NCBI GenBank assembly: GCA_008933735.1
Contig: WBUL01000002.1
Coordinates: forward strand, 335,937-399,936
Direction: 5' to 3'
Origin: Anaerolineae bacterium
GTDB lineage: Bacteria > Chloroflexota > Anaerolineae > Aggregatilineales > J027
Length of the DNA: 64,000 bases
Below are positions 24,878 through 33,728 of this stretch, piece by piece (positions within the stretch are counted from its first letter, which is position 1; each line of letters starts with the position of its first letter). The notes under the pieces are model-generated. The model saw only the letters and a program-made list of their open reading frames with translations. It did no database searches and was not told where the DNA came from. Made by a program: the position numbers and the translations under genes.

Positions 24878-25225
24878 ATGGCAGATATTTTGATCGTGGA
24901 AGATAACCCAGACATCGCGCTCCTCTACGAGCGCGTATTCCGAAATTATCAGACAGAGACGGTTAATTCAGCAGAAAACGCATTAGAACTGCTCCGGCGC
25001 AACCACTACCAACTGGTTGTGCTGGATTTGCACCTGCCAGAAATTTCTGGCATGGAGGTATTGAGGCAGCTTCGCAAGAGCAGGCACCCCACACACATTC
25101 TTGTCATCTCCGCTGACGACACGCTCAAACATGAGGCGGTTAGCCTGGGCATTGATTACTGGATGACCAAACCTATTGAGATTGACGAATTGATGTTCAA
25201 AGCACGTGAGCTGCTGCAAAAATGA
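24878..25225 (+). CDS. Single-domain response regulator
   Basis: A 115-residue CheY-like receiver domain with no output domain. The acidic pocket is Glu8/Asp9, the phospho-acceptor Asp50 (VVLDLHLPE), the switch Ser79 (VISADD) and the conserved Lys98 (MTKPIE). All phosphorylation residues are present, so it should be active. No histidine kinase is nearby. It would act by protein contact rather than DNA binding. AGGGGG precedes the ATG by about 11 bases. The two-domain thioredoxin gene is upstream on the same strand, with its own promoter in between. Confidence 0.9.
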   Translation: MADILIVEDNPDIALLYERVFRNYQTETVNSAENALELLRRNHYQLVVLDLHLPEISGMEVLRQLRKSRHPTHILVISADDTLKHEAVSLGIDYWMTKPIEIDELMFKARELLQK

Positions 25226-25229
25226 AAAA

Positions 25230-25250
25230 AGGGATGCCAAGCGCATCCCT
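25230..25250 (-). terminator. Terminator of the nuo membrane-arm operon
   Basis: AGGGATGC/GCATCCCT form an 8-bp stem with a 5-nt loop, followed on the minus strand by TTTTTTCATTTTT. It lies 30 bp after the nuoN stop. In the plus direction the 3' side lacks a U tract. Confidence 0.85.
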
Positions 25251-25279
25251 TCACAGAGTGCTGTTTACCCAAACAATTA

Positions 25280-26797
25280 TTAGATGAACAATTCCAGGCC
25301 TGCTTGTGTGGCCCAGTCAATCACTGGGTTCGCCAGCACTGTACCGAGCAGCACAACCGCGAGCGAGGCCGCCCCCAGAACCCACGCATAATTGGCGGGC
25401 ATGGGGATGTCCTTATCTTCATCAGGACTGGGATCAACAAACATCACCTTGATGATGACCAGATAGTAGTACAGCGCGATAATCGAGTTCAGCACGCCAG
25501 CTACCGCAAGTAATATCAGGTCAGCATCAACCGCCGCCCGGAACAGGTAAAATTTACCAATGAAACCCGCTGCCGGGGGAATCCCGCCCAGAGAGAGCAG
25601 TGCAATGGTCATAAACATCGCTAACCACAAATTGCGCCGCCCAAGGCTGGCAAAGTCGGCGATGGTTTCTGAGCCTGTCGCGTTGGCAAACACAATAATA
25701 CAGCCGAAGGCCAGAATATTGGTCAGGATGTACATGAACATATAGAAAGCCACGGAAGCCGCTCCCTGACCGCCATCTGTCGTTGCAATGGCCGCCACGC
25801 CCATCAGAGCATAGCCTGCCTGCGCGATGGAACTATACGCCAGAAGGCGCTTGATATTCTTCTGTACCAGGGCGACCACATTCCCAATCGTCATCGTAAT
25901 GACGGCCAGCACGGAAATCAGCGGTACCCATAACTCGCTGTAATCAGCCGCCGCACCAACAGCCAGTTTTTCCGGTGGGAAAACCGCCAGCATAAAGCGC
26001 AGCAGCACGGCAAAACTTGCGGCCTTCGACGCGACGGACACAAAGGCGGTCATCGCAGTCGGTGAACCTTCGTACACATCCGGAGTCCAGAAGTGGAACG
26101 GCACCGCGCTGATTTTGAACCCAAAACCGACCACGATCATCATCATCGCCACGATAATGGGCGCGTCGTTTAATTTCCCTGCCGCCAACTGCTGCCCGAT
26201 TCCATCCGGGCCGTAAATCTGAGTCGCACCAGTAAAGCCATACAGCAAACTGAAGCCATACAGTGTAAATCCGGTCGCAAAGGAGCCGATCAGGAAATAT
26301 TTCAGGCCGCTTTCCGCGCTGCGGGCATCGTCACGGACAAATCCGGCCAGCGCATACAGGCTGATCGACAGGGTTTCCAGCGCGACGAATACCATTACCA
26401 GGTCAGAAGCTCCTGCCAGCAGACTCGCGCCAATCGTAGCGACAATGACGAGCAGGTAAAACTCACCTTTATAGCGCATCCGGTTATCGCCCATCGCAAT
26501 AAAGCAGGTCAGCGCAGCAGCAATGTAAATCATCGTGCGGAAAATCTGAGTAAACTGGTCGTGGCGCAGCATCCCGCCCAGCACCAGTTGTTCCGAAAGA
26601 CTTCCATCAGGGGTGGGAACAAACACAGTCGCAGCGGCCAGCGCGAGCAGCAAGAATCCGGCGAAATATCCTACGTCACGGCGCTGGCTTTCTCTGGAGT
26701 ACAAATCCAGACCCAGCACAATCAACCCAATGATTGCCAGGGCGATTTCCGGCGCAACCGCCCAAAAGTTGGCGGTGACATCTGTATTAAAGACCAT
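25280..26797 (-). CDS. nuoN: NADH-quinone oxidoreductase subunit N
   Basis: A 505-residue antiporter-like subunit of complex I with about 14 transmembrane helices. The conserved channel residues are visible: the TM5 glutamate in FVALETLSISLYALAGF and the TM7 lysine in GFGFKISAVPFHFWTPDVYEG. The discontinuous helix segment KRLLAYSSIAQAGYALMG is normal. It is the last gene of the membrane-arm operon, 3 bp after nuoM copy 1, and is followed by a strong terminator. Length is normal. Confidence 0.96.
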   Translation of the reverse strand: MVFNTDVTANFWAVAPEIALAIIGLIVLGLDLYSRESQRRDVGYFAGFLLLALAAATVFVPTPDGSLSEQLVLGGMLRHDQFTQIFRTMIYIAAALTCFIAMGDNRMRYKGEFYLLVIVATIGASLLAGASDLVMVFVALETLSISLYALAGFVRDDARSAESGLKYFLIGSFATGFTLYGFSLLYGFTGATQIYGPDGIGQQLAAGKLNDAPIIVAMMMIVVGFGFKISAVPFHFWTPDVYEGSPTAMTAFVSVASKAASFAVLLRFMLAVFPPEKLAVGAAADYSELWVPLISVLAVITMTIGNVVALVQKNIKRLLAYSSIAQAGYALMGVAAIATTDGGQGAASVAFYMFMYILTNILAFGCIIVFANATGSETIADFASLGRRNLWLAMFMTIALLSLGGIPPAAGFIGKFYLFRAAVDADLILLAVAGVLNSIIALYYYLVIIKVMFVDPSPDEDKDIPMPANYAWVLGAASLAVVLLGTVLANPVIDWATQAGLELFI

Positions 26798-26800
26798 CGC

Positions 26801-28465
26801 CTAGCCTCCAAACCTTGTACTGAGCAAATCGACCACCGGCTGCATCCCACTTTCGATGACATCTGACATCATTGACGGGAAGATACCAAGCAGTACCAAC
26901 CACACCATTAGCGACAGGATCGCAATACGATCCAGAACCGAAATGTCTTTCACACCGGGGAAGCGCTCTTCGTTGAATTCGCCAAAGAAGACCTGACCTA
27001 CAACCCGCAGCACATATGCCGCCGTCAGGATGATGCCAAGCACGGCAAAAATCACGATGTAGGTGTAATAACTACCGTTTGAACTGGTTGAAATCGCGTT
27101 CTGGAGGAGATAGGGCACATCACCCTGGGTCGCTGCGGCCACACCTTCCGGCACGCCGCGCCACACTCCGATCAGAATAGGAAATTCAGCGATGAACCCG
27201 CTCAGGCCAGGCATCCCCATGCTGACCAGGCCGCCAAGGATAAAGGCCAGCCCGACCAACGGCATTTTGTAGATAAAACCACCCAGGCTGGGTAAATCAC
27301 GGGTGTGGGCCTGCTCATACACCAGGCCGACACAGGTAAAGAAGAGTGCTGTCATTACCCCGTGACTGAACATCTGCAAGCCCGCGCCCGTCAGCCCTGT
27401 AATGTTCATGGTCGCCATACCCAGCGAGACCAGACCCATATGAGACACGGACGAGAACCCGATGACATATTTGAAGTCTCGCTGGCGGAAAGCGATAAAT
27501 GCCCCCCAGACGATATTGGTGAGCGCCAGAAAAACAATCCAGGGCAGATGAACTCGCGCCCCATCGGGCAGCAACTGGATACCCAACCGCATCGCCGCAA
27601 ACGCGCCAAGTTTCATCAACACGCCTGCGTGGATCATCGAAACGGCGGTAGGTGCAGCGACATGACCATCCGGTGACCAGTTATGGAAGGGGAACAACCC
27701 GGCCAGCACCGCCATCCCGATAAAAACGGAGGGGAACCAGAAGCGAGCCAGCGTCAGGCCATCTATGCCCAGGTAGCCGGGATCATCAAAAGCACCGCTT
27801 TTTGCAGCATGATACAGATCCTGAAAGTCGAAACTGTAAAAACCATTGACCTCTGCTGCCTGGAAGTACATCGCCAGAAAACCAACCAGTGCGACAATCG
27901 AGCCGACCAGAATATACAGAGTCAGCTTCATCGCGGCGTATTCGCGCAGTTCAACCCAGCCCCAGCCTGCGATCAGGAAGTACATCGGGAAGATAGCGAG
28001 TTCGTAGAAAAAGAATAAGAGGAACATATCTACGGACACGAACACGCCGTACACCCCAACGACCAGCAGCAGGAAAAAGGCCATAAATTCACGCGGGCGG
28101 TCGTCAATCCGCCATGAAATCAACACTCCTGCGAACGAGGCCAGCCCGGTCAGCAAAATCATCGCTGCCGATACACCATCAACACCTACGTGATAACTGA
28201 TGCCAAGTTCTTCGATCCAGGTAATGTCATCCTCAAAGGCAAAATACAAATCGCCCTGTGCATCAGTCCGATTCGCCGCGTTAACCGCGTTCGCTTCATC
28301 CACGTTGTAGGAAAAAAAGACAAATGCACTGAGAAGCAAACTCACTAATGTTGCTGCTGCCGCGATGACGCGGGCTTCCTGTTTCTGATCTTTTTTCAGG
28401 AACAGGATAATCAGCGCCGCAAAGGACGGGACAGCGACAATCCCCGTAAGAATCCCTGATTCCAT
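26801..28465 (-). CDS. nuoM: NADH-quinone oxidoreductase subunit M, copy 1 (channel lysine absent)
   Basis: A 554-residue antiporter-like subunit of complex I with 14 or so helices. Glu155 in FFFYELAIFPMYF matches the TM5 glutamate, Lys285 in GVLMKLGAF matches the TM8 lysine, and the late glutamate in PGLSGFIAEFP is kept. In TM7, where NuoM proteins read K-x-P-x-x-P-x-H-x-W-x-P-D-x-H, this copy reads LAGLFPFHNWSPDGH: the pumping lysine is Leu254 and the helix-breaking proline is lost. The adjacent paralog has Lys247. Copy 1 may therefore move protons differently or serve as a spacer. It lies between nuoN and the other nuoM. Confidence 0.93.
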   Translation of the reverse strand: MESGILTGIVAVPSFAALIILFLKKDQKQEARVIAAAATLVSLLLSAFVFFSYNVDEANAVNAANRTDAQGDLYFAFEDDITWIEELGISYHVGVDGVSAAMILLTGLASFAGVLISWRIDDRPREFMAFFLLLVVGVYGVFVSVDMFLLFFFYELAIFPMYFLIAGWGWVELREYAAMKLTLYILVGSIVALVGFLAMYFQAAEVNGFYSFDFQDLYHAAKSGAFDDPGYLGIDGLTLARFWFPSVFIGMAVLAGLFPFHNWSPDGHVAAPTAVSMIHAGVLMKLGAFAAMRLGIQLLPDGARVHLPWIVFLALTNIVWGAFIAFRQRDFKYVIGFSSVSHMGLVSLGMATMNITGLTGAGLQMFSHGVMTALFFTCVGLVYEQAHTRDLPSLGGFIYKMPLVGLAFILGGLVSMGMPGLSGFIAEFPILIGVWRGVPEGVAAATQGDVPYLLQNAISTSSNGSYYTYIVIFAVLGIILTAAYVLRVVGQVFFGEFNEERFPGVKDISVLDRIAILSLMVWLVLLGIFPSMMSDVIESGMQPVVDLLSTRFGG

Positions 28466-28468
28466 ACT

Positions 28469-30391
28469 TTAACCCCCTATCACGGCAGCGAACATAGCTG
28501 ATACCGAGTCGTTGATGACGGGCAAAATCCAGTTCGGGTAAAGGCCCGTGATCACAATCAAAATCATCAACGGTGCGACTGCCAGCAGTTCACGGAACGA
28601 AATTTCCAGACTGTGATGATGTTCATGGTAGTGCTGCCATTCCGGGTTGACCGGGCCATGCAGGACCTTTTGCAGACCCTTCAAAATATACGCCCCCGTA
28701 ATCAGCAGCCCGACCATGCTAATCAGTACATAGACCTCAAAGCCCTTGACCGGGAATGACCCTGCCACAACCAGATATTCACCAACGAAGCCATTCAAAC
28801 CGGGCAAACCGAGGCTCGCCATACTCATAAAGACAAGTACCGCACCGTAAACCGGAACAAGATGCCACAGCCCGCCAAACCGTCGTAAATCGCGGGTGTG
28901 GGCTTTGTGATACAGCGCCCCAACCAGCAAGAACATACCAGCCGCGCTCAGGCCATGATTAAACATCTGCAACACTGCGCCATTGGCTGCAACAGTGGCA
29001 TGGTGCCGTTCTTTTTCCAGACGTGGGAAACTGCTCACATCACAGGTACGGACGTTATCGGTGATAATTTGTGACGCCTGTACCTCAGCGCCGCCACAGG
29101 TCACCGTCACACCGTCTTCAATATCCATCAGCTTGCGATAAGCAATAACTGACTTGGTGCTGGAAGTTTCGATCAATGATTCGGCACTGCGCCCCCCAAT
29201 TTCTTCTGGCAGCAGATACGTTGCTACGTCTTCTTCCTTCACAGCATGTTCCAGCGCATCCAGAACCAGATCCGGCTGGTTCTGCGACAGTGCAAACTGC
29301 ACCCCGTATACCGCCGCAAATACCGCCAGCCCCATCGCTACAAAACCCATATGATTCACGGAACTGTACGCGATGAGCCGCTTGAAGTCATCCTGTGCCC
29401 ACGCCGTGAATGCGCCAAACACGATACTCAACATGGCGAAGGCCGCCAGAACTTCAACTGCCTGAAACTCCACGCCCAGAATTCGCAGCGTGCGAATCTG
29501 TACCCACTCCAACGGGAACAGCGGAATTGCCAGACGCAGGAAACCATACGCACCAAGCTTGAGCAGGACACCCGCCAGGAGCATCGACCCTGCTGTTGGC
29601 GCTTCCGTATGTGCATCCGGCAGCCAGGTGTGGAAAGGCCAGATGGGAATTTTGAGGCCAAAGGCCACCGCAAACGCCAGCAGAGCCAACCATTTGACGG
29701 TCTGCGCGGAGAAACCCAGCACCGAACTCTGAGTGCTCAGATCAGGCCAGACATCCATCCAGGTCTGCATGTCAAAGGTCAGTGTCTGACCGGTTCGGTC
29801 GCCCACCACGAAGGCAATTAACTGGATTGCCAGCAGCAGCCCCAACGAAGCTGCCATCGTGTAGATGAAGAACTTGCGGGATGCATAATCGCGGTTCTCT
29901 CCGCCCCAGATGTAGATGATAAAGTACATGGGGACAAGGCCGAGTTCGTAAAACAGGAAGAACACCAGCATGTCCATTGCCGCGAAAACACCCAGCATTC
30001 CGGTTTCCATGAACAGGAACAGCGCCATAACCGCAAACGGATGCTCATCATGTTCAAAGGCAATCAGAACCGCCAGCGGAGTCAGCAGTGCAGTCAGCAA
30101 AATCATCGAGGCGGAAATACCATCTACGCCGACATGCCAGGACGAGCCGATCAGAGAGAACCATTCAATCTGGTTTTCGTAGGCGAATTCACCAGGGGCG
30201 AGGTCTTTATTCCACGTTTCGATGAAAATGACCACCGCCATCACTGCCACCACCAGGCTGAAACCCAGCGCCATATAACGCGCCAGATTCGCACTGCGGC
30301 GCGGCAGGATGGAAATAATGCTCGCCCCGATAAGCGGCAAAAACACCAGGATTGTTAACAGATTAACTTCTGTACCACCAATTTCCAGCAT
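28469..30391 (-). CDS. nuoM: NADH-quinone oxidoreductase subunit M, copy 2 (with large insertion)
   Basis: A 640-residue NuoM, longer than the usual 480-520. Channel residues are complete: Glu149 (FFLFYELGLVPMYF), Lys247 (GLKIPIWPFHTWLPDAH), Lys278 (LLKLGAYG) and the glutamate in PGLNGFVGEYL. About 105 extra hydrophilic residues (roughly 364-469, with two cysteines at 432 and 450) interrupt the loop between NHMGFVAMGLAVFAAVYG and NGAVLQMFNHGLS. A His-rich stretch (HYHEHHH) lies near the C-terminus. It starts 9 bp after nuoL. Two NuoM genes in one cluster match the arrangement called 2M complex I. Confidence 0.94.
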   Translation of the reverse strand: MLEIGGTEVNLLTILVFLPLIGASIISILPRRSANLARYMALGFSLVVAVMAVVIFIETWNKDLAPGEFAYENQIEWFSLIGSSWHVGVDGISASMILLTALLTPLAVLIAFEHDEHPFAVMALFLFMETGMLGVFAAMDMLVFFLFYELGLVPMYFIIYIWGGENRDYASRKFFIYTMAASLGLLLAIQLIAFVVGDRTGQTLTFDMQTWMDVWPDLSTQSSVLGFSAQTVKWLALLAFAVAFGLKIPIWPFHTWLPDAHTEAPTAGSMLLAGVLLKLGAYGFLRLAIPLFPLEWVQIRTLRILGVEFQAVEVLAAFAMLSIVFGAFTAWAQDDFKRLIAYSSVNHMGFVAMGLAVFAAVYGVQFALSQNQPDLVLDALEHAVKEEDVATYLLPEEIGGRSAESLIETSSTKSVIAYRKLMDIEDGVTVTCGGAEVQASQIITDNVRTCDVSSFPRLEKERHHATVAANGAVLQMFNHGLSAAGMFLLVGALYHKAHTRDLRRFGGLWHLVPVYGAVLVFMSMASLGLPGLNGFVGEYLVVAGSFPVKGFEVYVLISMVGLLITGAYILKGLQKVLHGPVNPEWQHYHEHHHSLEISFRELLAVAPLMILIVITGLYPNWILPVINDSVSAMFAAVIGG

Positions 30392-30400
30392 GTTTTCCCC

Positions 30401-32845
30401 TTATAGAGCCAGTGCCACCAGCAGCGTACCGAGCATAAGGGCTGCCGCCGCCACGAATAGCATATACTGTTGTACACGACCACTCTGGATGTTCCGGAAC
30501 CATCCGCCAAACATCCCTATCAGCCGCGGAATACCATCCCCCACGCCGTCAATAACCACGTAGTTCAAACGTTTGATCGCCTCACCAATCCAGACGGCGC
30601 CATCCGCAAACATGAACAGCAGTTCGTCAATGGTTTCCTTGTCAATCCAGCGGTAGGTCACGACGCGCCCGAACCATTCAAATGGTACGTAAAACGCCCG
30701 CAGGAACAGGGTATCCAGATAAAAGCGGTTCTGGAGCGCTGCCCAGGCGCTGTCCCCGATCAGGTTATGCACCGGGTCTTTTTGTCCGGCCTTGATCGGC
30801 TGAGCACCATACACAAACCATGCCGCCGTCAGACCTCCCAACGCTGCTGCAAACGAAAACAGCACCGGCACGATACTGAAGTCAGGCACTTCGATACTTT
30901 CCACGATTGTGGGCGCGAGGAAATTCTTGAAATAGTTGTTTTCACCCGTAAAGATCTTCAGGAACCAGAAATCCGGATGAATGCCGACGAAACCGGCAAA
31001 GATGGCAAAGAAGCTCAGAATTACCAGAGGAAGCTGCATCGGGAAGGAGTCCCGGTAGACAGCAAAAAATTTCTGAAGTTGTGATTTCCCCTTCAGATGG
31101 TCATCCACATATTCATCATCACGGAGAACTTTCTGCCAGCGGAGATAATACGGCACCTCGGCGAGTTTATGATCATCCACACCACCAGCCATCAGGGTTG
31201 CATGTTCGGCGGCGGCACTGCGCGGCCTGCCCCAGAAGGTCATCAGCCACAAACGTCCGGTATAGAAGGCCGTAAATGTCGCCGCAATGATCAGCGAGAC
31301 AAACACCAGCACATGCAGCCAGTAAAAATTGCCATCTCCCAGGCCAACCAGCAGGGCATCCGCCAGAATTTCATCTTTTGACCAGAATCCCGCCGTCACT
31401 AATGGGAACCCCGCCAGACTCAAGCCTCCCGCAGCAAACGCCAGCGCGGTGATCGGAATGCGATTTAGCAGACCGCCCATGTAGCGCACATTATTCGGGT
31501 CAGCCACATAATCCAATACGATGCCATCCGGCACCATGGTGGTATTCCATTCGGGAATTTCCTCGCCCTCAAAAGCATGAAGCTGACCATAGGCGCCGTG
31601 CGGCAGTTCGTGATGTCCATGATCGTCATGCCCGTGAGCATCGTGTCCATGAGCATGATGTTCGCCATGCTCCATCGCATGAATCACCGCGCCGGAGCTC
31701 ATAAACAGCAGCGCTTTGAAGAAGGCATGAGTAATCAGGTGGAACGCCGCCGCTACATAGGCACCAATCCCAAGCGCGGCCACCATAAAACCAAGCTGTG
31801 AGATGGTGGAGTAGGCCAGCACCCGTTTGACATCATCCTGCCCAACGCCCAGCACCGCTGCAAACAGCGCCGTAAACGACCCAACCACCCCCATCAGCAT
31901 CAGGGGTTCGGTGTAATCACCCGCGTGCGGATTGCCGCCCGCCGACAAAAGCGGGTACATGCGAATAATCATGTACACACCAGCCGACACCATCGCCGCC
32001 GCATGGATCATCGCACTAACGGGGGTGGGGCCTTCCATCGCATCCGGCAGCCAGACATGCAGCGGGAACTGAGATGACTTCCCGACGGTGCCCATTACCA
32101 GAAGAATGCCAATCAGGGCGGCTGCACTCATCCCGAACAAGGGGGCATCAGCTTCGGCCAGCATTTCCAGCATTTCGCCATGATTGACATACATGATCTC
32201 GCGGAAATTCAGCGTCCCGGTCATGGCATACAGATAGCCAATCCCGACCAGCATCAAGACATCCGCTACACGGGTGGTCATGAAGGCTTTCACCGCTGCC
32301 TGATTCGCGCTTTTCTTCTCGATCAGGAAACCGATGAGCAGATACGAGCACAGCCCCATCACCTCCCACCCGACAAACAGCAGCAGCAGATTATCCGCCA
32401 CTACCAGCGTAAGCATCGCGCCTGCGAACAAGCTCAAATACGCAAAAAAGCGGGCGCTCCGCTTCTGGTGGGCGTCATCCTCAGGGTAAGCATTCATATA
32501 CCCGATGCTGTAGATAAAAATCATTAGAATGGCAAGGGGAACCATAAACAGCATGATGGCCGTTAATGGATCAACAACAACCCCCATTTTGAAGGTAGTT
32601 TCCCCCAAATCCAGCCAGTCTATCGAGTTCCCATAGACGGCTGCACCAAAGTTTTCAATGCCATAAGCGACCTGCAAATACACGCCCCAGCTTATCACCC
32701 AGGAGATAATCACCGCCGTGAGCGCCAGAATATGGCTCCAGAACTTGCTCCGCCCCACGAATAACACAATCAGCGCAAAAGAGATTAGTGGGGGGACGGG
32801 GATGAGCCAGGGCAGGTAGTTAGGATCTAACGGGTTAAAGTCCAT
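30401..32845 (-). CDS. nuoL: NADH-quinone oxidoreductase subunit L, enlarged
   Basis: An 814-residue distal antiporter-like subunit; E. coli NuoL is 613 residues. Channel residues are Glu161 (FVGWEVMGLCSYLL), Lys256 (GKSSQFPLHVWLPDAM) and the Lys in GFWSKDEILADA. Two additions are evident. One is a His-rich loop with 12 histidines between residues 389 and 417, followed by about 40 more residues. The other is roughly 40-60 residues after the TFWGRP segment. The C-terminal region carrying the long lateral helix and its anchor also looks extended, as expected if the helix must span an additional NuoM. It is 8 bp downstream of nuoK. Confidence 0.94.
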   Translation of the reverse strand: MDFNPLDPNYLPWLIPVPPLISFALIVLFVGRSKFWSHILALTAVIISWVISWGVYLQVAYGIENFGAAVYGNSIDWLDLGETTFKMGVVVDPLTAIMLFMVPLAILMIFIYSIGYMNAYPEDDAHQKRSARFFAYLSLFAGAMLTLVVADNLLLLFVGWEVMGLCSYLLIGFLIEKKSANQAAVKAFMTTRVADVLMLVGIGYLYAMTGTLNFREIMYVNHGEMLEMLAEADAPLFGMSAAALIGILLVMGTVGKSSQFPLHVWLPDAMEGPTPVSAMIHAAAMVSAGVYMIIRMYPLLSAGGNPHAGDYTEPLMLMGVVGSFTALFAAVLGVGQDDVKRVLAYSTISQLGFMVAALGIGAYVAAAFHLITHAFFKALLFMSSGAVIHAMEHGEHHAHGHDAHGHDDHGHHELPHGAYGQLHAFEGEEIPEWNTTMVPDGIVLDYVADPNNVRYMGGLLNRIPITALAFAAGGLSLAGFPLVTAGFWSKDEILADALLVGLGDGNFYWLHVLVFVSLIIAATFTAFYTGRLWLMTFWGRPRSAAAEHATLMAGGVDDHKLAEVPYYLRWQKVLRDDEYVDDHLKGKSQLQKFFAVYRDSFPMQLPLVILSFFAIFAGFVGIHPDFWFLKIFTGENNYFKNFLAPTIVESIEVPDFSIVPVLFSFAAALGGLTAAWFVYGAQPIKAGQKDPVHNLIGDSAWAALQNRFYLDTLFLRAFYVPFEWFGRVVTYRWIDKETIDELLFMFADGAVWIGEAIKRLNYVVIDGVGDGIPRLIGMFGGWFRNIQSGRVQQYMLFVAAAALMLGTLLVALAL

Positions 32846-32852
32846 ATCATCC

Positions 32853-33161
32853 CTACCACTTCAACAAATTAATGTCTTCTGCTTCAACGGTATTCCGGTT
32901 ACGATACACCGAAATAATCAACGCCAGTCCAACGGCTGCCTCTGCCGCCGCGACCACAAACACAAACGCCGCAAACACCTGCCCGTTAATTTCATCGGGT
33001 TTGAGGTAGCGCCAGAAAGCTACCAGATTGATGTTCACCGCGTTCAGCATCAGTTCAATGCCCATCAAAATGGCAATGGCATTCCGGCGAGACAGCACAC
33101 CAAACACACCAATGCAGAACAGCGCGGCTGCGACGAGGAGATACATATACAAAGGAACCAT
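32853..33161 (-). CDS. nuoK: NADH-quinone oxidoreductase subunit K
   Basis: A 102-residue three-helix subunit of complex I. The conserved membrane glutamates are Glu36 ([17 protein letters not shown]) and Glu74 ([13 protein letters not shown]), which continue the polar axis from the quinone site to the antiporter-like subunits. Length and sequence are standard. It lies 12 bp after nuoJ and 7 bp before nuoL in the usual order. Confidence 0.95.
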   Translation of the reverse strand: MVPLYMYLLVAAALFCIGVFGVLSRRNAIAILMGIELMLNAVNINLVAFWRYLKPDEINGQVFAAFVFVVAAAEAAVGLALIISVYRNRNTVEAEDINLLKW

Positions 33162-33173
33162 TTTTTTCCGCTC

Positions 33174-33719
33174 CTATGCTTCGTCTTCGCGGGCAACCAC
33201 AATTGCCCCTATCATCGCCGCTGTCAGAAGCAGCGAAGCAACCTCAAAGGGCAGCACGAACCCATTCCGGTCTGTGATCACCTTGCCCAGTTCGTTGACG
33301 GTCTCATAGGTCACATCAGCGACCGGGTCTTCGGCCAGTTCAGCGTTCAGGTCTTCACCGAATTCCAGCTCATCGACGATAGGTGTCAGGGTAACGGCCA
33401 GCGCGATGAACAGCAGAACAGCAACGACTGCCGCCGCGACACGCTGCGAATTGTAGACTTGATCCATCTTCATCATGCCACGTGTGAGCATGATGGCAAA
33501 AATGATCAGAATCCCAATCGCGCCCATATAGACCAGAACCTGCACAGCGGCCAGGAAAGGTGCCACCAGCAAAACAAACAACCCGGACACCCCGAACAGG
33601 CTAAACAGCAGATACAGCGATGCGTGGAACAGATTTTCATCCGTTACCACCATAATACCGCTGCCCAGTGTCGTCAGGGCAAAAATGAAAAACGCTACGG
33701 TTTCGTAAGTGAATTCCAT
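33174..33719 (-). CDS. nuoJ: NADH-quinone oxidoreductase subunit J
   Basis: A 181-residue five-helix subunit. The TM3 region has the characteristic pi-bulge context (FLAAVQVLVYMGAIGILIIFAIMLT), with the conserved Tyr and Gly, preceded by SLYLLFSLFGVSGLFVLL. The loop between helices 4 and 5 is acidic. It starts 9 bp after nuoH. The nuoI gene that normally separates nuoH and nuoJ is absent here, as are all other peripheral-arm genes. Confidence 0.93.
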   Translation of the reverse strand: MEFTYETVAFFIFALTTLGSGIMVVTDENLFHASLYLLFSLFGVSGLFVLLVAPFLAAVQVLVYMGAIGILIIFAIMLTRGMMKMDQVYNSQRVAAAVVAVLLFIALAVTLTPIVDELEFGEDLNAELAEDPVADVTYETVNELGKVITDRNGFVLPFEVASLLLTAAMIGAIVVAREDEA

Positions 33720-33728
33720 CGGAGTCTC

